From Carboxylicivirga linearis (GTDB taxonomy: Bacteria > Bacteroidota > Bacteroidia > Bacteroidales > Marinilabiliaceae): a DNA stretch of 64,000 nt. Position 1 is the first letter of the stretch. Each line of letters starts with the position of its first letter. The position numbers and the translations under genes were made by a program. Below are positions 56,300 to 64,000 of the stretch, one piece after another. The notes under the pieces are model-generated. The model had not been told where the DNA came from. It saw only the letters and a program-made list of their open reading frames with translations, and ran no database searches. The stretch covers positions 62,001 to 126,000 of the forward strand of contig NZ_JAGUCO010000002.1 in assembly GCF_018271995.1 (NCBI RefSeq). The letters are read 5' to 3'.

Positions 56300-56331
56300 C
56301 AAAGGTAGGAGTGCTACACTGGCTTGTCAAT
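56300..56331 (-). promoter_or_regulatory. Promoter of the alpha/beta-hydrolase gene
   Basis: On the minus strand, ATTG at 56328-56331 is followed after 20 bases by TACCTTTG (56300-56307), a full -7 match. Confidence 0.5.
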
Positions 56332-56484
56332 GTATTGGTAAGTGGATTTATAGAGCTGTTCATACTCTTTGTTTATTTCTAGGTATTTATCAGGATTGTA
56401 TATTGATTTTTAAGATGGATATTTAGGATGCGATACTTTTGAAGGTGAGTAATTGCTCCCAAACTGTGATCAAGAGATGTTTCT

Positions 56485-56514
56485 TTTGCCTTTTAACTTT
56501 CTAAACTATCTTTG
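56485..56514 (+). promoter_or_regulatory. Consensus promoter of the M48 peptidase gene
   Basis: TTTG (56485-56488), 18 bases, then TATCTTTG (56507-56514): the best Bacteroidota-type promoter in the window. The transcript would start about 14 bases before the ATG at 56534. Confidence 0.75.
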
Positions 56515-56533
56515 CAGGCTTAAAACAAGTAAG

Positions 56534-57769
56534 ATGACAGCAGAAACAATGTATTATACTATAATAGCCATTTTGGTGGCTCAGTTTGTATTTGATCAAT
56601 GGATGGAATGGCTGAATAAAACGCGTTGGCAAGCCGAAATTCCAGTTGAATTAGAAGGGATATACGAAGCTGATAAGTATTGTAAACAACACGAATACAG
56701 AAAAGCTAATTATGGATTTGGAGTACTAAGCGAGGTGTTTAGTTTTGTTGTAATGATTGGTTTTCTGATGGCTGGCGGATTTGCATTGGTAAATGGTTGG
56801 GTAATGCAATGGAGTGAAAACAGTATAGTTCAATCGCTTTTGTTTTTTGCAGTTATTGGATTAGGTTCAAGTATTATTGGTATTCCTTTTAGTATTTACG
56901 GTACTTTTGTTATTGAAGAGAAATTTGGTTTTAATAAAACTACTCCTAAAACCTTTGTGTTGGATATTATTAAATCAACCCTTGTTTCTGCTTTAATTGG
57001 AGGCCCGTTGTTAGCACTAATTATGTGGATCTATTCAGTAGCCGGATCTTATTTTTGGCTGTATGCCTGGATGGTGTCAAGTGCTTTTATGATATTTATG
57101 ACCATGTTTTATACCTCATTGATATTACCTTTATTTAATAAACAAACCCCTCTTGAAGGTGGTGAATTAAGAGATGCTCTTGAAGCGTTCTCTATAAAAG
57201 CAGGTTTTAAGTTGGATAATATTTTTGTGATGGATGGCTCAAAACGCAGTACTAAGGCAAATGCCTTTTTCAGTGGCTTGGGAGCCAAAAAACGAATTGT
57301 ACTTTACGATACTTTAATCAATGATCTTAAGACTGATGAAATTGTGGCAGTTCTGGCGCATGAGGTTGGTCATTATAAGCTTAAACACACATTGTGGGGT
57401 ACATTAACCGGTGTATTTCAAACGGGTGTTATTCTGTTTATTTTTGGTTTGGTGGTTGGTTCCCCTTTGTTATCGCAAGCCTTAGGTGTGGAAGAGCCAA
57501 ATTTTCATATCGGTATGCTGGCATTTGGATTATTGTATTCACCCATTTCTTTTGTTACCAGTATAGTTATGTCTGTTGTTTCGCGCAAAAATGAATATGC
57601 TGCCGATGCATATGCGGCAGGCTTTAATTTGGGTGAGCATCTGATTAGTGGATTAAAAACCATATCCGTAAATGCTTTGAGTAATCTAACACCACATCCT
57701 TTGTATGTGTTTTTTCATTATTCACATCCACCTTTATTGGAACGTATTAAAGCAATTCGTAATAAGTAA
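56534..57769 (+). CDS. M48 zinc metalloprotease, Ste24/CAAX-prenyl protease type
   Basis: A 411-residue membrane protease with about six hydrophobic segments. The zinc motif is AVLAHEVGHYKLKH (HExxH), the third ligand is in NEYAADAYAAGF, and SKRSTKANAFFSGLG is the Ste24 signature upstream of the active site. In bacteria this family takes part in membrane protein quality control. The longest frame starts at TTG 56453, but the consensus promoter at 56485-56514 places the start at ATG 56534. cinA follows on the same strand after 36 bases. Confidence 0.93.
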   Translation: MTAETMYYTIIAILVAQFVFDQWMEWLNKTRWQAEIPVELEGIYEADKYCKQHEYRKANYGFGVLSEVFSFVVMIGFLMAGGFALVNGWVMQWSENSIVQSLLFFAVIGLGSSIIGIPFSIYGTFVIEEKFGFNKTTPKTFVLDIIKSTLVSALIGGPLLALIMWIYSVAGSYFWLYAWMVSSAFMIFMTMFYTSLILPLFNKQTPLEGGELRDALEAFSIKAGFKLDNIFVMDGSKRSTKANAFFSGLGAKKRIVLYDTLINDLKTDEIVAVLAHEVGHYKLKHTLWGTLTGVFQTGVILFIFGLVVGSPLLSQALGVEEPNFHIGMLAFGLLYSPISFVTSIVMSVVSRKNEYAADAYAAGFNLGEHLISGLKTISVNALSNLTPHPLYVFFHYSHPPLLERIKAIRNK

Positions 57770-57805
57770 TCTAACTGTTAATCTCTAAAGCTAATTTCTA
57801 AAATA

Positions 57806-59053
57806 ATGAATCTTGAAATAATCACCATAGGAAATGAACTGTTGATAGGACAGGTAGTTGATACCAATTCAGCCTGGATGGGACAGCAATTGAATAAAGA
57901 AGGATTTGATATTGTTAGGATAACTTCCGTTCAGGATACGGTTGATGCCATTAAGGCAAGTCTTGATGAAGCCCTGAGTAGAGTTGATATCGTATTGATG
58001 ACAGGAGGTTTGGGGCCTACAAAAGATGATATTACAAAACAAACTCTGGCTGATTATTTCGATTCAAAACTGGTTTTTAATCAGGATGTTTATGATAATG
58101 TGTGTACCCTATTGAAGGGACGCGTTAAAAATATTAATGAGTTGAATAGAGGGCAGGCATTAGTGCCTGATAAATGTACTGTCATCAATAATCCTGTGGG
58201 AACAGCACCTGTTATGTGGTTCGAAAAGGATGGGAAAGTAGTTGTTTCAATGCCGGGTGTTCCGGGTGAGATGAAGCACGCTGTAAACAACGAGATTATT
58301 CCTCGATTGAAAGAAAGGTACGAAACTCAACATATCATTCATAAAACAGTTTTGATATTTAATATTCCGGAGGCCGTTTTAGCAGAACAATTAAGTAGTT
58401 GGGAAGAAACGATTCCAGGATATATTTCATTGGCTTATTTGCCATCTCCGGGTAAAATTCGCTTGCGATTAACGGCTAAAACACTTGATGATAGTAAGGC
58501 TCATAAAGATATTGAGAACTTGGTTAAGTCGTTGTACCCAATTGTTGGAGATAATATTTTCGCAGAAGAAGATAAGCCTGTTCATCAGCTATTAGGAGAG
58601 ATGCTTAAGAAAGAAGGCAAGACCATTGCTACTGCCGAGAGTTGCACCGGTGGTTACATTGGGCATTTATTAACAAGTATTCCGGGTAGCTCTGTTTATT
58701 TCAGAGGAGGTATCATAGCTTATGAAAATGAGATTAAAGAAAGGCTATTAGGTGTTTGTAAAAACGATTTGTTGAAATATGGTGCAGTTAGTCAACCTGT
58801 GGTAGAGCAAATGGCATTGGGTGCTAAAAAGGTATTAGGTACAGATTACTCCATTGCAACTTCGGGAATTGCCGGTCCTGATGGAGGATCTGAGGAAAAG
58901 CCTGTTGGAACCGTATGGATTGCAATTGCAGGCGATTTTGGTGTTATCAGCCAAAAATATCAATTTGGAAAAATGAGAGAAAGAAATATTCACCGGTCAG
59001 CTGATACAGGAATGGTAATGCTATTTCAGCAATTAACTAATTCATTGAGATAA
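57806..59053 (+). CDS. cinA: CinA (nicotinamide-nucleotide amidohydrolase / COG1058 fusion)
   Basis: A 415-residue protein. The N-terminal domain (1-170) has the MoCF-like TIGNELLIGQVVDTNSAWMG and TGGLGPTKDDITK; the C-terminal PncC domain (about 255-415) has TAESCTGGYIGHLLTSIPGS and ATSGIAGPDGGSEEKPVGT. The PncC half deamidates NMN to nicotinate mononucleotide in NAD recycling; the N-terminal half is an ADP-ribose pyrophosphatase in studied members. It lies 36 bases after the M48 gene and likely shares its transcript. Confidence 0.96.
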   Translation: MNLEIITIGNELLIGQVVDTNSAWMGQQLNKEGFDIVRITSVQDTVDAIKASLDEALSRVDIVLMTGGLGPTKDDITKQTLADYFDSKLVFNQDVYDNVCTLLKGRVKNINELNRGQALVPDKCTVINNPVGTAPVMWFEKDGKVVVSMPGVPGEMKHAVNNEIIPRLKERYETQHIIHKTVLIFNIPEAVLAEQLSSWEETIPGYISLAYLPSPGKIRLRLTAKTLDDSKAHKDIENLVKSLYPIVGDNIFAEEDKPVHQLLGEMLKKEGKTIATAESCTGGYIGHLLTSIPGSSVYFRGGIIAYENEIKERLLGVCKNDLLKYGAVSQPVVEQMALGAKKVLGTDYSIATSGIAGPDGGSEEKPVGTVWIAIAGDFGVISQKYQFGKMRERNIHRSADTGMVMLFQQLTNSLR

Positions 59054-59167
59054 GATAAACAGGTAGTTATTTATTGTTATCTTTATCTAAAGTTTAAGAT
59101 GTGGCTTGTTTTAGAAAGAATAAAAAGCATTAAAAAATTAAAAAACAGAATATTTATAGTCGTAGTA

Positions 59168-59199
59168 TTTGTGAAATTGCAGAAAAATGACTTATTTTG
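59168..59199 (+). promoter_or_regulatory. Promoter of the rpmB-rpmG-DUF4295 operon
   Basis: TTTG (59168-59171), 21 bases, then TATTTTG (59193-59199), one base short of the full consensus. The leader would be about 35 bases. Confidence 0.5.
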
Positions 59200-59240
59200 C
59201 GCTCTGTTTGAAAAATGTATCCGAAAAAAACTGTTGAGAG

Positions 59241-59483
59241 ATGTCAAGAGTATGTCAAATAACTGGTAAATCATTCATGGTGGGAAATAATGTTTCTCAC
59301 TCGAAAAGAAGAACCAAGAGAAGATTCGATATTAATCTTTTCAAGAAAAAGTTTTATTTACCTGAGGAAGATCGTTGGGTAAACTTAAGAGTATCTGCAG
59401 CTGGATTGCGCATGATCAACAAAGTTGGTGTAAGTGCAGCATTGAAAGGTGCTAAAGAAAAAGGATTTATTACAAACTATTAA
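59241..59483 (+). CDS. rpmB: 50S ribosomal protein L28
   Basis: An 80-residue L28 of normal length. [20 protein letters not shown] and [20 protein letters not shown] are the family start, and [18 protein letters not shown] the conserved core. It is the first gene of a three-gene ribosomal operon with rpmG (15 bases on). Confidence 0.97.
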   Translation: MSRVCQITGKSFMVGNNVSHSKRRTKRRFDINLFKKKFYLPEEDRWVNLRVSAAGLRMINKVGVSAALKGAKEKGFITNY

Positions 59484-59498
59484 TAAAGGGAGTAAGAA

Positions 59499-59687
59499 AT
59501 GGCTAAAAAAGCAAAAGGTAATCGCGTACAGGTGATTCTTGAGTGCACTGAGCACAAAGAGAGCGGACAACCAGGAACTAGTCGCTATATTACCGTAAAA
59601 AACAGAAAAAATACTCCTGATCGTATGGAGTTGAAGAAATATAATCCAATTTTGAAGCGTGTAACTTTACATCGCGAAATCAAATAA
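59499..59687 (+). CDS. rpmG: 50S ribosomal protein L33
   Basis: A 62-residue L33. [19 protein letters not shown] and the C-terminal [20 protein letters not shown] match the family. Only one of the four zinc cysteines of the C+ form is present (Cys in LECTE), so this is a zinc-free C- form, which matters for zinc-starvation swapping of ribosomal proteins. Confidence 0.96.
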   Translation: MAKKAKGNRVQVILECTEHKESGQPGTSRYITVKNRKNTPDRMELKKYNPILKRVTLHREIK

Positions 59688-59699
59688 AACTGATAAACA

Positions 59700-59852
59700 A
59701 TGGCAAAGAAATCAGTTGCATCGTTGCAAAAAGGTGAAGGTAAAGGTCACACAAAAGTGATCAAAATGGTAAAATCTGAAAAAACAGGATCTTATTCGTT
59801 CCGTGAAGAGATTGTACCTAATGAAAAGACAAAAGAGTTTTTCAATAAATAA
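59700..59852 (+). CDS. DUF4295 family ribosome-associated small protein
   Basis: A 50-residue basic protein (MAKKSVASLQKGEGKGHTKV; end IVPNEKTKEFFNK), too short for many gene finders. The DUF4295 family is found in Bacteroidota right after rpmG, and this copy begins 12 bases after rpmG. Lys-rich composition fits binding to ribosomal RNA. It is the last gene before a terminator. Confidence 0.9.
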   Translation: MAKKSVASLQKGEGKGHTKVIKMVKSEKTGSYSFREEIVPNEKTKEFFNK

Positions 59853-59873
59853 GGTTGGATAACCGTATAACTT

Positions 59874-59903
59874 AAAAGCTTCCTTTTACGAGGGAGCTTT
59901 TTT
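59874..59903 (+). terminator. Terminator of the rpmB operon
   Basis: AAAGCTTCC pairs with GGGAGCTTT (one T-G) around TTTTACGA, followed by a T-run. Confidence 0.85.
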
Positions 59904-59961
59904 GTGTTTATCCGTATAAGTTCAGTTAGCAATTACTATCTTAGCAGCAAATATTTGATTT

Positions 59962-60912
59962 ATGGGTATTTTTGGAAGTTTTACCAAGGCTAAAAAGGAA
60001 AGTCTTGACAAAGGTTTGGCAAAGACCAAGGAGAGTGTTCTGAAAAAACTAACCCGTGCTGTGGTTGGTAAAACCAGGGTTGATGATGATGTACTTGATG
60101 AATTGGAAGAAGTACTTATTACATCTGATGTTGGGGTGGATACTACTCTTAAAATTATTGAAAGAATAGAGGCTCGTGTATCGAAAGATAAATTCTTAGG
60201 TACGGATGAGTTGAATGATATTCTGCGAGAAGAAATTGCTGAGCTTTTGGCTGAAAATTCTTCTGATAAACCCATTGATTTTGAACTGCCGAAATCCGAT
60301 GATCCATACGTCATAATGGTTGTTGGGGTTAATGGTGTGGGAAAAACCACTACCATTGGAAAATTAGCCAGTAAATTTAAAGCTGCCGGTAAAAAAGTGG
60401 TTTTAGGTGCTGCGGATACCTTTCGTGCTGCTGCTATCGATCAGTTAGTGGTTTGGGCCGAACGAGTTGATGTACCTATTGTTAAACAAAACATGGGTTC
60501 TGATCCTGCTTCTGTGGCCTTTGATACTTTATCGTCAGCTAAAAATCAGGGTGCCGATGTGGTAATTATTGATACAGCTGGTAGATTACACAATAAGATC
60601 AACTTAATGAATGAGTTGAGTAAAGTAAAACGAGTAATGCAAAAGATTGTGCCTGGTGCACCAAATGAAGTATTATTGGTGTTGGATGGTTCAACCGGGC
60701 AGAATGCATTTGAGCAAGCTAAACAATTTACTAAAGCTACCGAAGTATCATCATTGGCTATTACAAAATTGGACGGTACTGCTAAAGGTGGAGTTGTAAT
60801 TGGTGTATCTGATCAATTCAGTATTCCTGTAAAATACATTGGTATTGGTGAAGGAATTGATGATTTGCAGGTGTTTGACCGTAATGAATTTGTAGATTCT
60901 TTATTCAGATAA
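59962..60912 (+). CDS. ftsY: Signal recognition particle receptor FtsY
   Basis: A 316-residue SRP GTPase with a short N domain (no acidic A domain). Motifs in order: VGVNGVGKTTTIGKLA (G1, residues 121-136), DTFRAAAIDQL (G2), DTAGRLHNKINLM (G3), TKLDGTAKGG (G4) and KYIGIGEGIDDLQVF at the end. It receives ribosome-SRP complexes at the membrane. It is monocistronic; rimO follows after 67 bases with a terminator between. Confidence 0.97.
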   Translation: MGIFGSFTKAKKESLDKGLAKTKESVLKKLTRAVVGKTRVDDDVLDELEEVLITSDVGVDTTLKIIERIEARVSKDKFLGTDELNDILREEIAELLAENSSDKPIDFELPKSDDPYVIMVVGVNGVGKTTTIGKLASKFKAAGKKVVLGAADTFRAAAIDQLVVWAERVDVPIVKQNMGSDPASVAFDTLSSAKNQGADVVIIDTAGRLHNKINLMNELSKVKRVMQKIVPGAPNEVLLVLDGSTGQNAFEQAKQFTKATEVSSLAITKLDGTAKGGVVIGVSDQFSIPVKYIGIGEGIDDLQVFDRNEFVDSLFR

Positions 60913-60920
60913 TATTAGAT

Positions 60921-60946
60921 AGGGCTGCTTAAGTAGTCCTTTTTTA
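60921..60946 (+). terminator. Terminator after ftsY
   Basis: AGGGCTGCTT pairs with AAGTAGTCCT over most of its length (three G-T pairs, CTTAAG forming the tip), followed by TTTTTT. Confidence 0.7.
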
Positions 60947-60979
60947 TGATTGTATTTAAATAATTAAGTACTTAATAAG

Positions 60980-62287
60980 ATGGCGAAAGCTAAGAAAGTG
61001 GATGTGGTGACCATGGGTTGTTCCAAAAACCTGGTCGATAGTGAGTTTTTAATTCGTCAGTTTAAAGCCAATAATATACAGGTGGCCCACGATCCGGAAG
61101 TACCCGATAGTGAAGTGGCCATTGTAAATACATGTGGTTTTATTGGTGATGCCAAAGAAGAATCGGTTGATACTATACTTGAATTTGTTGAAGCCAAAAA
61201 ACGTGGCGATATCAAACAACTATATGTGATGGGATGTTTGTCGGAACGTTATCCTGGGCAGTTGAAGAAAGAATTACCCGAAGTAGATAAGTTCTTTGGT
61301 AAATTTAATTGGAAAGAAATTATTACTGAGGTAGGAGCCAGTTATCGTCGCGACTTGATGAATGAACGCTCTTTAACCACTCCGAATCATTATGCCTATT
61401 TAAAAATATCCGAAGGGTGTAATCGTACTTGTAGCTATTGTGCTATTCCATTGATTACTGGTAAGCATCAAAGCCGTAAAATGGAAGATTTGCTTGATGA
61501 AGCTAAACGACTGGCTGATGGAGGAGTAAAGGAGTTGCAGGTAATTGCGCAGGATTTATCATTCTACGGATATGATTTATATAAAGAATACCGTTTGCCA
61601 AAGTTGGTTGATGAATTAGCCAAAATTAATGGCATAGAATGGATTCGCTTGCATTATGCTTATCCAGCAGGTTTTCCTTTGGATGTGCTAAAGGTGATGC
61701 ATGATAATCCAAAGGTGTGTAATTACATTGATATTGCATTGCAACACATTTCTGACAATATGTTGGAAAAGATGCGCAGAAATGTACGTAAGAGTCAGAC
61801 TTATAAACTGATTGAAGAAATGCGTAAGCAAGTGCCTGATATTCATCTTCGAACTACTTTTATTACAGGTCACCCGGGCGAGACGGAACAGGATTTCAGG
61901 GAAATGGAAGAATTTGTGAAAGATGTTCGTTTCGAGCGTTTGGGAGTCTTCCCATATTCGCATGAAGAGGATACTTATGCTGCTAAAAAATATCAGGATG
62001 ATATTCCGGAGGAAGTAAAACAAGAGCGTGCTGATCGTATTATGGAAATTCAAAACGGTATTGCAGCTGAGTTAAACCGTGATAAGATTGGCAAGGATCT
62101 GAAAGTAATTGTTGATCGTGAAGAAGGTGATTACTTTATCGGACGCACCGAATATGATTCTCCGGAAGTAGATCAGGAAGTATTACTTCATAAGGAAGAG
62201 AACGAAGAGCTGACTATTGGCGATTTCTATCAGGTTGAAATTACAGATGCAGAAGATTACGATCTCTTTGGAATAGCTAAAATATAG
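60980..62287 (+). CDS. rimO: Ribosomal protein S12 methylthiotransferase RimO
   Basis: A 435-residue radical SAM enzyme. The N-terminal UPF0004 domain has its three cluster cysteines (Cys14 in TMGCSKNLVDSE, Cys52 in NTCGFIGDA and Cys86 in VMGCLSERYPG). The radical SAM site is SEGCNRTCSYCAIP (Cys147, Cys151, Cys154), followed by the C-terminal TRAM domain. TMGCSKNLVDSE identifies RimO rather than MiaB. It adds a methylthio group to the conserved Asp of ribosomal protein S12. Confidence 0.96.
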   Translation: MAKAKKVDVVTMGCSKNLVDSEFLIRQFKANNIQVAHDPEVPDSEVAIVNTCGFIGDAKEESVDTILEFVEAKKRGDIKQLYVMGCLSERYPGQLKKELPEVDKFFGKFNWKEIITEVGASYRRDLMNERSLTTPNHYAYLKISEGCNRTCSYCAIPLITGKHQSRKMEDLLDEAKRLADGGVKELQVIAQDLSFYGYDLYKEYRLPKLVDELAKINGIEWIRLHYAYPAGFPLDVLKVMHDNPKVCNYIDIALQHISDNMLEKMRRNVRKSQTYKLIEEMRKQVPDIHLRTTFITGHPGETEQDFREMEEFVKDVRFERLGVFPYSHEEDTYAAKKYQDDIPEEVKQERADRIMEIQNGIAAELNRDKIGKDLKVIVDREEGDYFIGRTEYDSPEVDQEVLLHKEENEELTIGDFYQVEITDAEDYDLFGIAKI

Positions 62288-62312
62288 TAGAAGTTAGTTT
62301 AAGCTTTATATG

Positions 62313-62346
62313 GGGATATTTGCTTTCTAGCTTATATCCCTTTTTT
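62313..62346 (+). terminator. Terminator after rimO
   Basis: GGGATAT pairs with ATATCCC around a 14-base loop, followed by TTTTTT. Confidence 0.8.
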
Positions 62347-62416
62347 ATTTGTTTTGAAAAGTAGAGTTCATTAGTGCAGGATATAGTTGAATTCAATCAT
62401 CAGAAAGATATTTTAC

Positions 62417-62424
62417 TATTTTTG
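62417..62424 (+). promoter_or_regulatory. Promoter -7 box before the cobalamin riboswitch
   Basis: TATTTTTG followed by CAATG is a full TAnnTTTG match, seven bases before the riboswitch P1 stem region. No -33 at the normal distance. Confidence 0.5.
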
Positions 62425-62426
62425 CA

Positions 62427-62620
62427 ATGTTATGGTGAAGTTTTCCTTATCAGGAAAAATCTTAAAATGGGAATCCGGTGATTCTGTATAGAAAATTCCG
62501 GAGCTGTACCCGCAGCTGTAAGTCCATAAAATTATTATTGTAATACTCATGCCACTGTCTGGATATAACAGATGGGAAGGTAACAATAATTGGACGAGCC
62601 AGAAGACCTGCCAATAACAT
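62427..62620 (+). ncRNA. Cobalamin riboswitch
   Basis: The core of the B12 aptamer is present in order: GGGAATCCGGTGATTC, then GAGCTGTACCCGCAGCTGTA, then GCCACTG and GATGGGAAGGT, and the B12 box GAGCCAGAAGACCTGCC. A P1 helix closes it (ATGTTAT at 62427-62433 with ATAACAT at 62614-62620). It precedes a cobalamin biosynthesis gene, so it should switch off that gene when adenosylcobalamin is abundant. An open frame on the other strand across this RNA is spurious. Confidence 0.95.
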
Positions 62621-62641
62621 TTATGCTTTCGGGATACGAGC

Positions 62642-62670
62642 AAAATGATAATAATAGCACATCATTTTTT
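62642..62670 (+). terminator. Riboswitch expression platform terminator
   Basis: AAAATGAT (62642-62649) pairs with ATCATTTT (62661-62668), followed by TT. Placed 22 bases after the aptamer and 88 bases before the gene, it is the probable ligand-controlled terminator. The stem is AT-rich and weak. Confidence 0.5.
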
Positions 62671-62758
62671 CTTAAAATATACAATGGTTGCTAGCTTTTG
62701 TATTGATCTCATTAGTATTGTATTAAAATTCAAATGATTTTTATAACAGGCTTAAGGT

Positions 62759-64000
62759 ATGTATGGATTTGTAATAGCTGGTACAAATAGTGGTTGTGGA
62801 AAAACAACAATTTCAATTGGTTTAATGGCCCTGATGAAAAGCTTGGGTAAAGGTATTGCACCTTTTAAAACAGGACCTGATTATATCGACCCAATTTTTC
62901 ATAGTAATGTATTGGGTACATCATCGTATAATCTCGATAGCTATTTACTTTCTGAGTCTGCCATTAACTATTTATTTCAAAAACATTGCTTTGAGAAGGA
63001 TGTAGCTATTGTTGAAGGAGTGATGGGGATGTACGATGGTATGGGCGTTAATGCAATTGGTAGTACCCACCAACTAAGTGTAATTCTTAACTTACCGGTT
63101 GTGTTGGTTATAAACTGTAAAGGATTATACCAGTCGGTGGCAGCCATTGTCAAGGGGTTTACAACTCTGCAACCCAATGCACGAGTTAAAGGAGTAATAT
63201 TTAATCATTGTTCCGGCAAGGATTACTATCAGTTTCTTAAAGAGATTGTGGAGCGGGAGTGCAATGTTAAATGTGTTGGATATCTTCCGGCAAATAAAGA
63301 TTTTGAATTGGAAAGTCGTCATTTAGGATTGGTGCAGGCCGAAGAAGTAGATCACCTTTCTGATAAAATTGAAAAACTAACCAACACCTTAAAAGAAACC
63401 ATTGATGTGGATGGTTTAATGGAAATATCAAAGATTGAAGATGGTGCGCCTTCAACATATAAATTCCCTGTTATTAATCTTGACGGATTGGTTATTGGTG
63501 TGGCCAGTGATAAAGCATTTCGTTTTTATTATCAGGATAATATAGAGCTTTTGAAAGAGTTGGGAGCAAAGCTTCATTATTTTAGCCCATTAAAAGATGA
63601 AAGTATACCTGATGAATGTAATTGCCTTTATATTGGAGGCGGATATCCTGAGGTATTTGCAAAGGAGCTTTCTGAAAATAAAGTGTTACTGGAAGATATT
63701 AAAGTGAAGATTGATAAGGGAATGCCAGCCTATGCCGAATGTGGAGGGTTGATGTATCTGACCGATAAAATAATGGGTGTTGATGATGTTATATTTCCCA
63801 TGGTTGGGGTATTTAATTCTTCTGTTCAGATGACAAAAAAACTGCAGCGTTTTGGATATGCAGAGTTATCTTATTCAGGAGAGATCACTCCATGTCATGA
63901 GTTTCATCATTCAAAAATAATCGAAGACGAAAGTTCGAATAATTATGAGTTAAACTATCAATTAAAAAAGCCTGATCGAGACTTAGAATGGAAGTGTGGT
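62759..64000 (+). CDS. cbiA: Cobyrinate a,c-diamide synthase (3' end cut off)
   Basis: A frame of 414 codons open to the window end. The N-terminal P-loop is AGTNSGCGKTTIS, followed by KTGPDYIDPIFH and VEGVMGMYDGMG. The C-terminal glutamine amidotransferase part shows GGGYPEVFAKEL and AECGGLMYLTDK with the Cys nucleophile, and HEFHHS with the expected His. It amidates the a and c carboxylates of cobyrinate with Gln and ATP in cobalamin synthesis. It probably lacks only the last 20-50 residues. ATG 62759 follows the riboswitch. Confidence 0.95.
   Translation, partial: MYGFVIAGTNSGCGKTTISIGLMALMKSLGKGIAPFKTGPDYIDPIFHSNVLGTSSYNLDSYLLSESAINYLFQKHCFEKDVAIVEGVMGMYDGMGVNAIGSTHQLSVILNLPVVLVINCKGLYQSVAAIVKGFTTLQPNARVKGVIFNHCSGKDYYQFLKEIVERECNVKCVGYLPANKDFELESRHLGLVQAEEVDHLSDKIEKLTNTLKETIDVDGLMEISKIEDGAPSTYKFPVINLDGLVIGVASDKAFRFYYQDNIELLKELGAKLHYFSPLKDESIPDECNCLYIGGGYPEVFAKELSENKVLLEDIKVKIDKGMPAYAECGGLMYLTDKIMGVDDVIFPMVGVFNSSVQMTKKLQRFGYAELSYSGEITPCHEFHHSKIIEDESSNNYELNYQLKKPDRDLEWKCG

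Larger units (their letters stand above)
56069..56533. other. Divergent intergenic region, 465 bases
   Basis: It separates the hydrolase gene (minus) from the M48 gene (plus). It contains two promoter signals given as separate entries and a further TACTTTTG box at 56434-56441 without a -33 partner. No open frame or strong hairpin is seen. Confidence 0.55.

Noticed and set aside
62416-62643. An open frame of 75 codons on the minus strand
   Set aside because: It lies over the cobalamin riboswitch and is a chance frame.
1-64000. CRISPR arrays, tRNA genes, insertion sequences, integration sites
   Set aside because: I looked for regular repeats, T-arm-like sequences, transposase motifs and flanking duplications and found none I can support.

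Overview
The window looks like ordinary chromosome from a marine or anaerobic-type member of the Bacteroidota, most plausibly the Marinilabiliales branch (the branch is inference). The signs seen are AT-rich DNA, promoters with the Bacteroidota -7 element TAnnTTTG, a TonB-dependent receptor with a carboxypeptidase-like N-terminal domain, a secreted nuclease with a type IX secretion C-terminal domain, LytS/LytTR signalling, and the L28-L33-DUF4295 operon typical of the phylum. I found no tRNA, rRNA, CRISPR array, insertion sequence or prophage.

Layout. 0-5.4 kb: a phosphate pair (PiT transporter with a PhoU-like tail, then a porin cut by the window edge), a LysE exporter, and a thioesterase/SDR operon. 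5.8-12.5 kb: a chemoreceptor, then a TonB receptor, a small secreted protein and a LysTR-type two-component system in one apparent operon. 12.6-16 kb: SlyD-like FKBP, chorismate synthase and a dicarboxylate/glutamate symporter. 16-31.8 kb: a PNGase F-like glycoamidase, three sensor kinases, RsgA, a secreted endonuclease, two C69 dipeptidases and an AsmA protein. 31.9-41 kb: a glycosyltransferase fused to a second helical domain, rplS with a structured leader, a small envelope operon (YtxH/holin-like), a Rel-type ppGpp synthetase whose hydrolase motif is lost, a DUF2007-UspA-UspA fusion and a threonine aldolase. 41-47 kb: rhomboid protease, a small exported protein ending in RAGP, secA and lgt. 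47-58 kb: outer membrane and lipoprotein genes, an MFS transporter, a lactonase, an alpha/beta hydrolase, a Ste24-type protease and CinA. 59-64 kb: rpmB-rpmG-DUF4295, ftsY, rimO, and a cobalamin riboswitch in front of a cobyrinate a,c-diamide synthase cut by the window end.

The most exciting observation is directly upstream of secA. The 148-residue exported protein there ends in the residues R-A-G-P-G-A. The E. coli secretion monitor SecM, also encoded just upstream of secA, stalls the ribosome at R-A-G-P near its C-terminus. Position, signal peptide, C-terminal motif and a possible mRNA helix touching the secA start codon all fit a SecM-like force-sensing arrest peptide in a Bacteroidota lineage. 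The rest of the protein is not recognisably SecM.

Secondary points of interest are a family of three palindromic elements between 41.2 and 50.1 kb, an intrinsic terminator buried in the first codons of a gene at 39.25 kb, an orphan terminator (possible small RNA) between divergent genes at 22.3 kb, and a folded leader before rplS. Several genes needed their start moved downstream of the longest open frame because the longest frame begins at TTG or GTG; these cases are stated in the entries.
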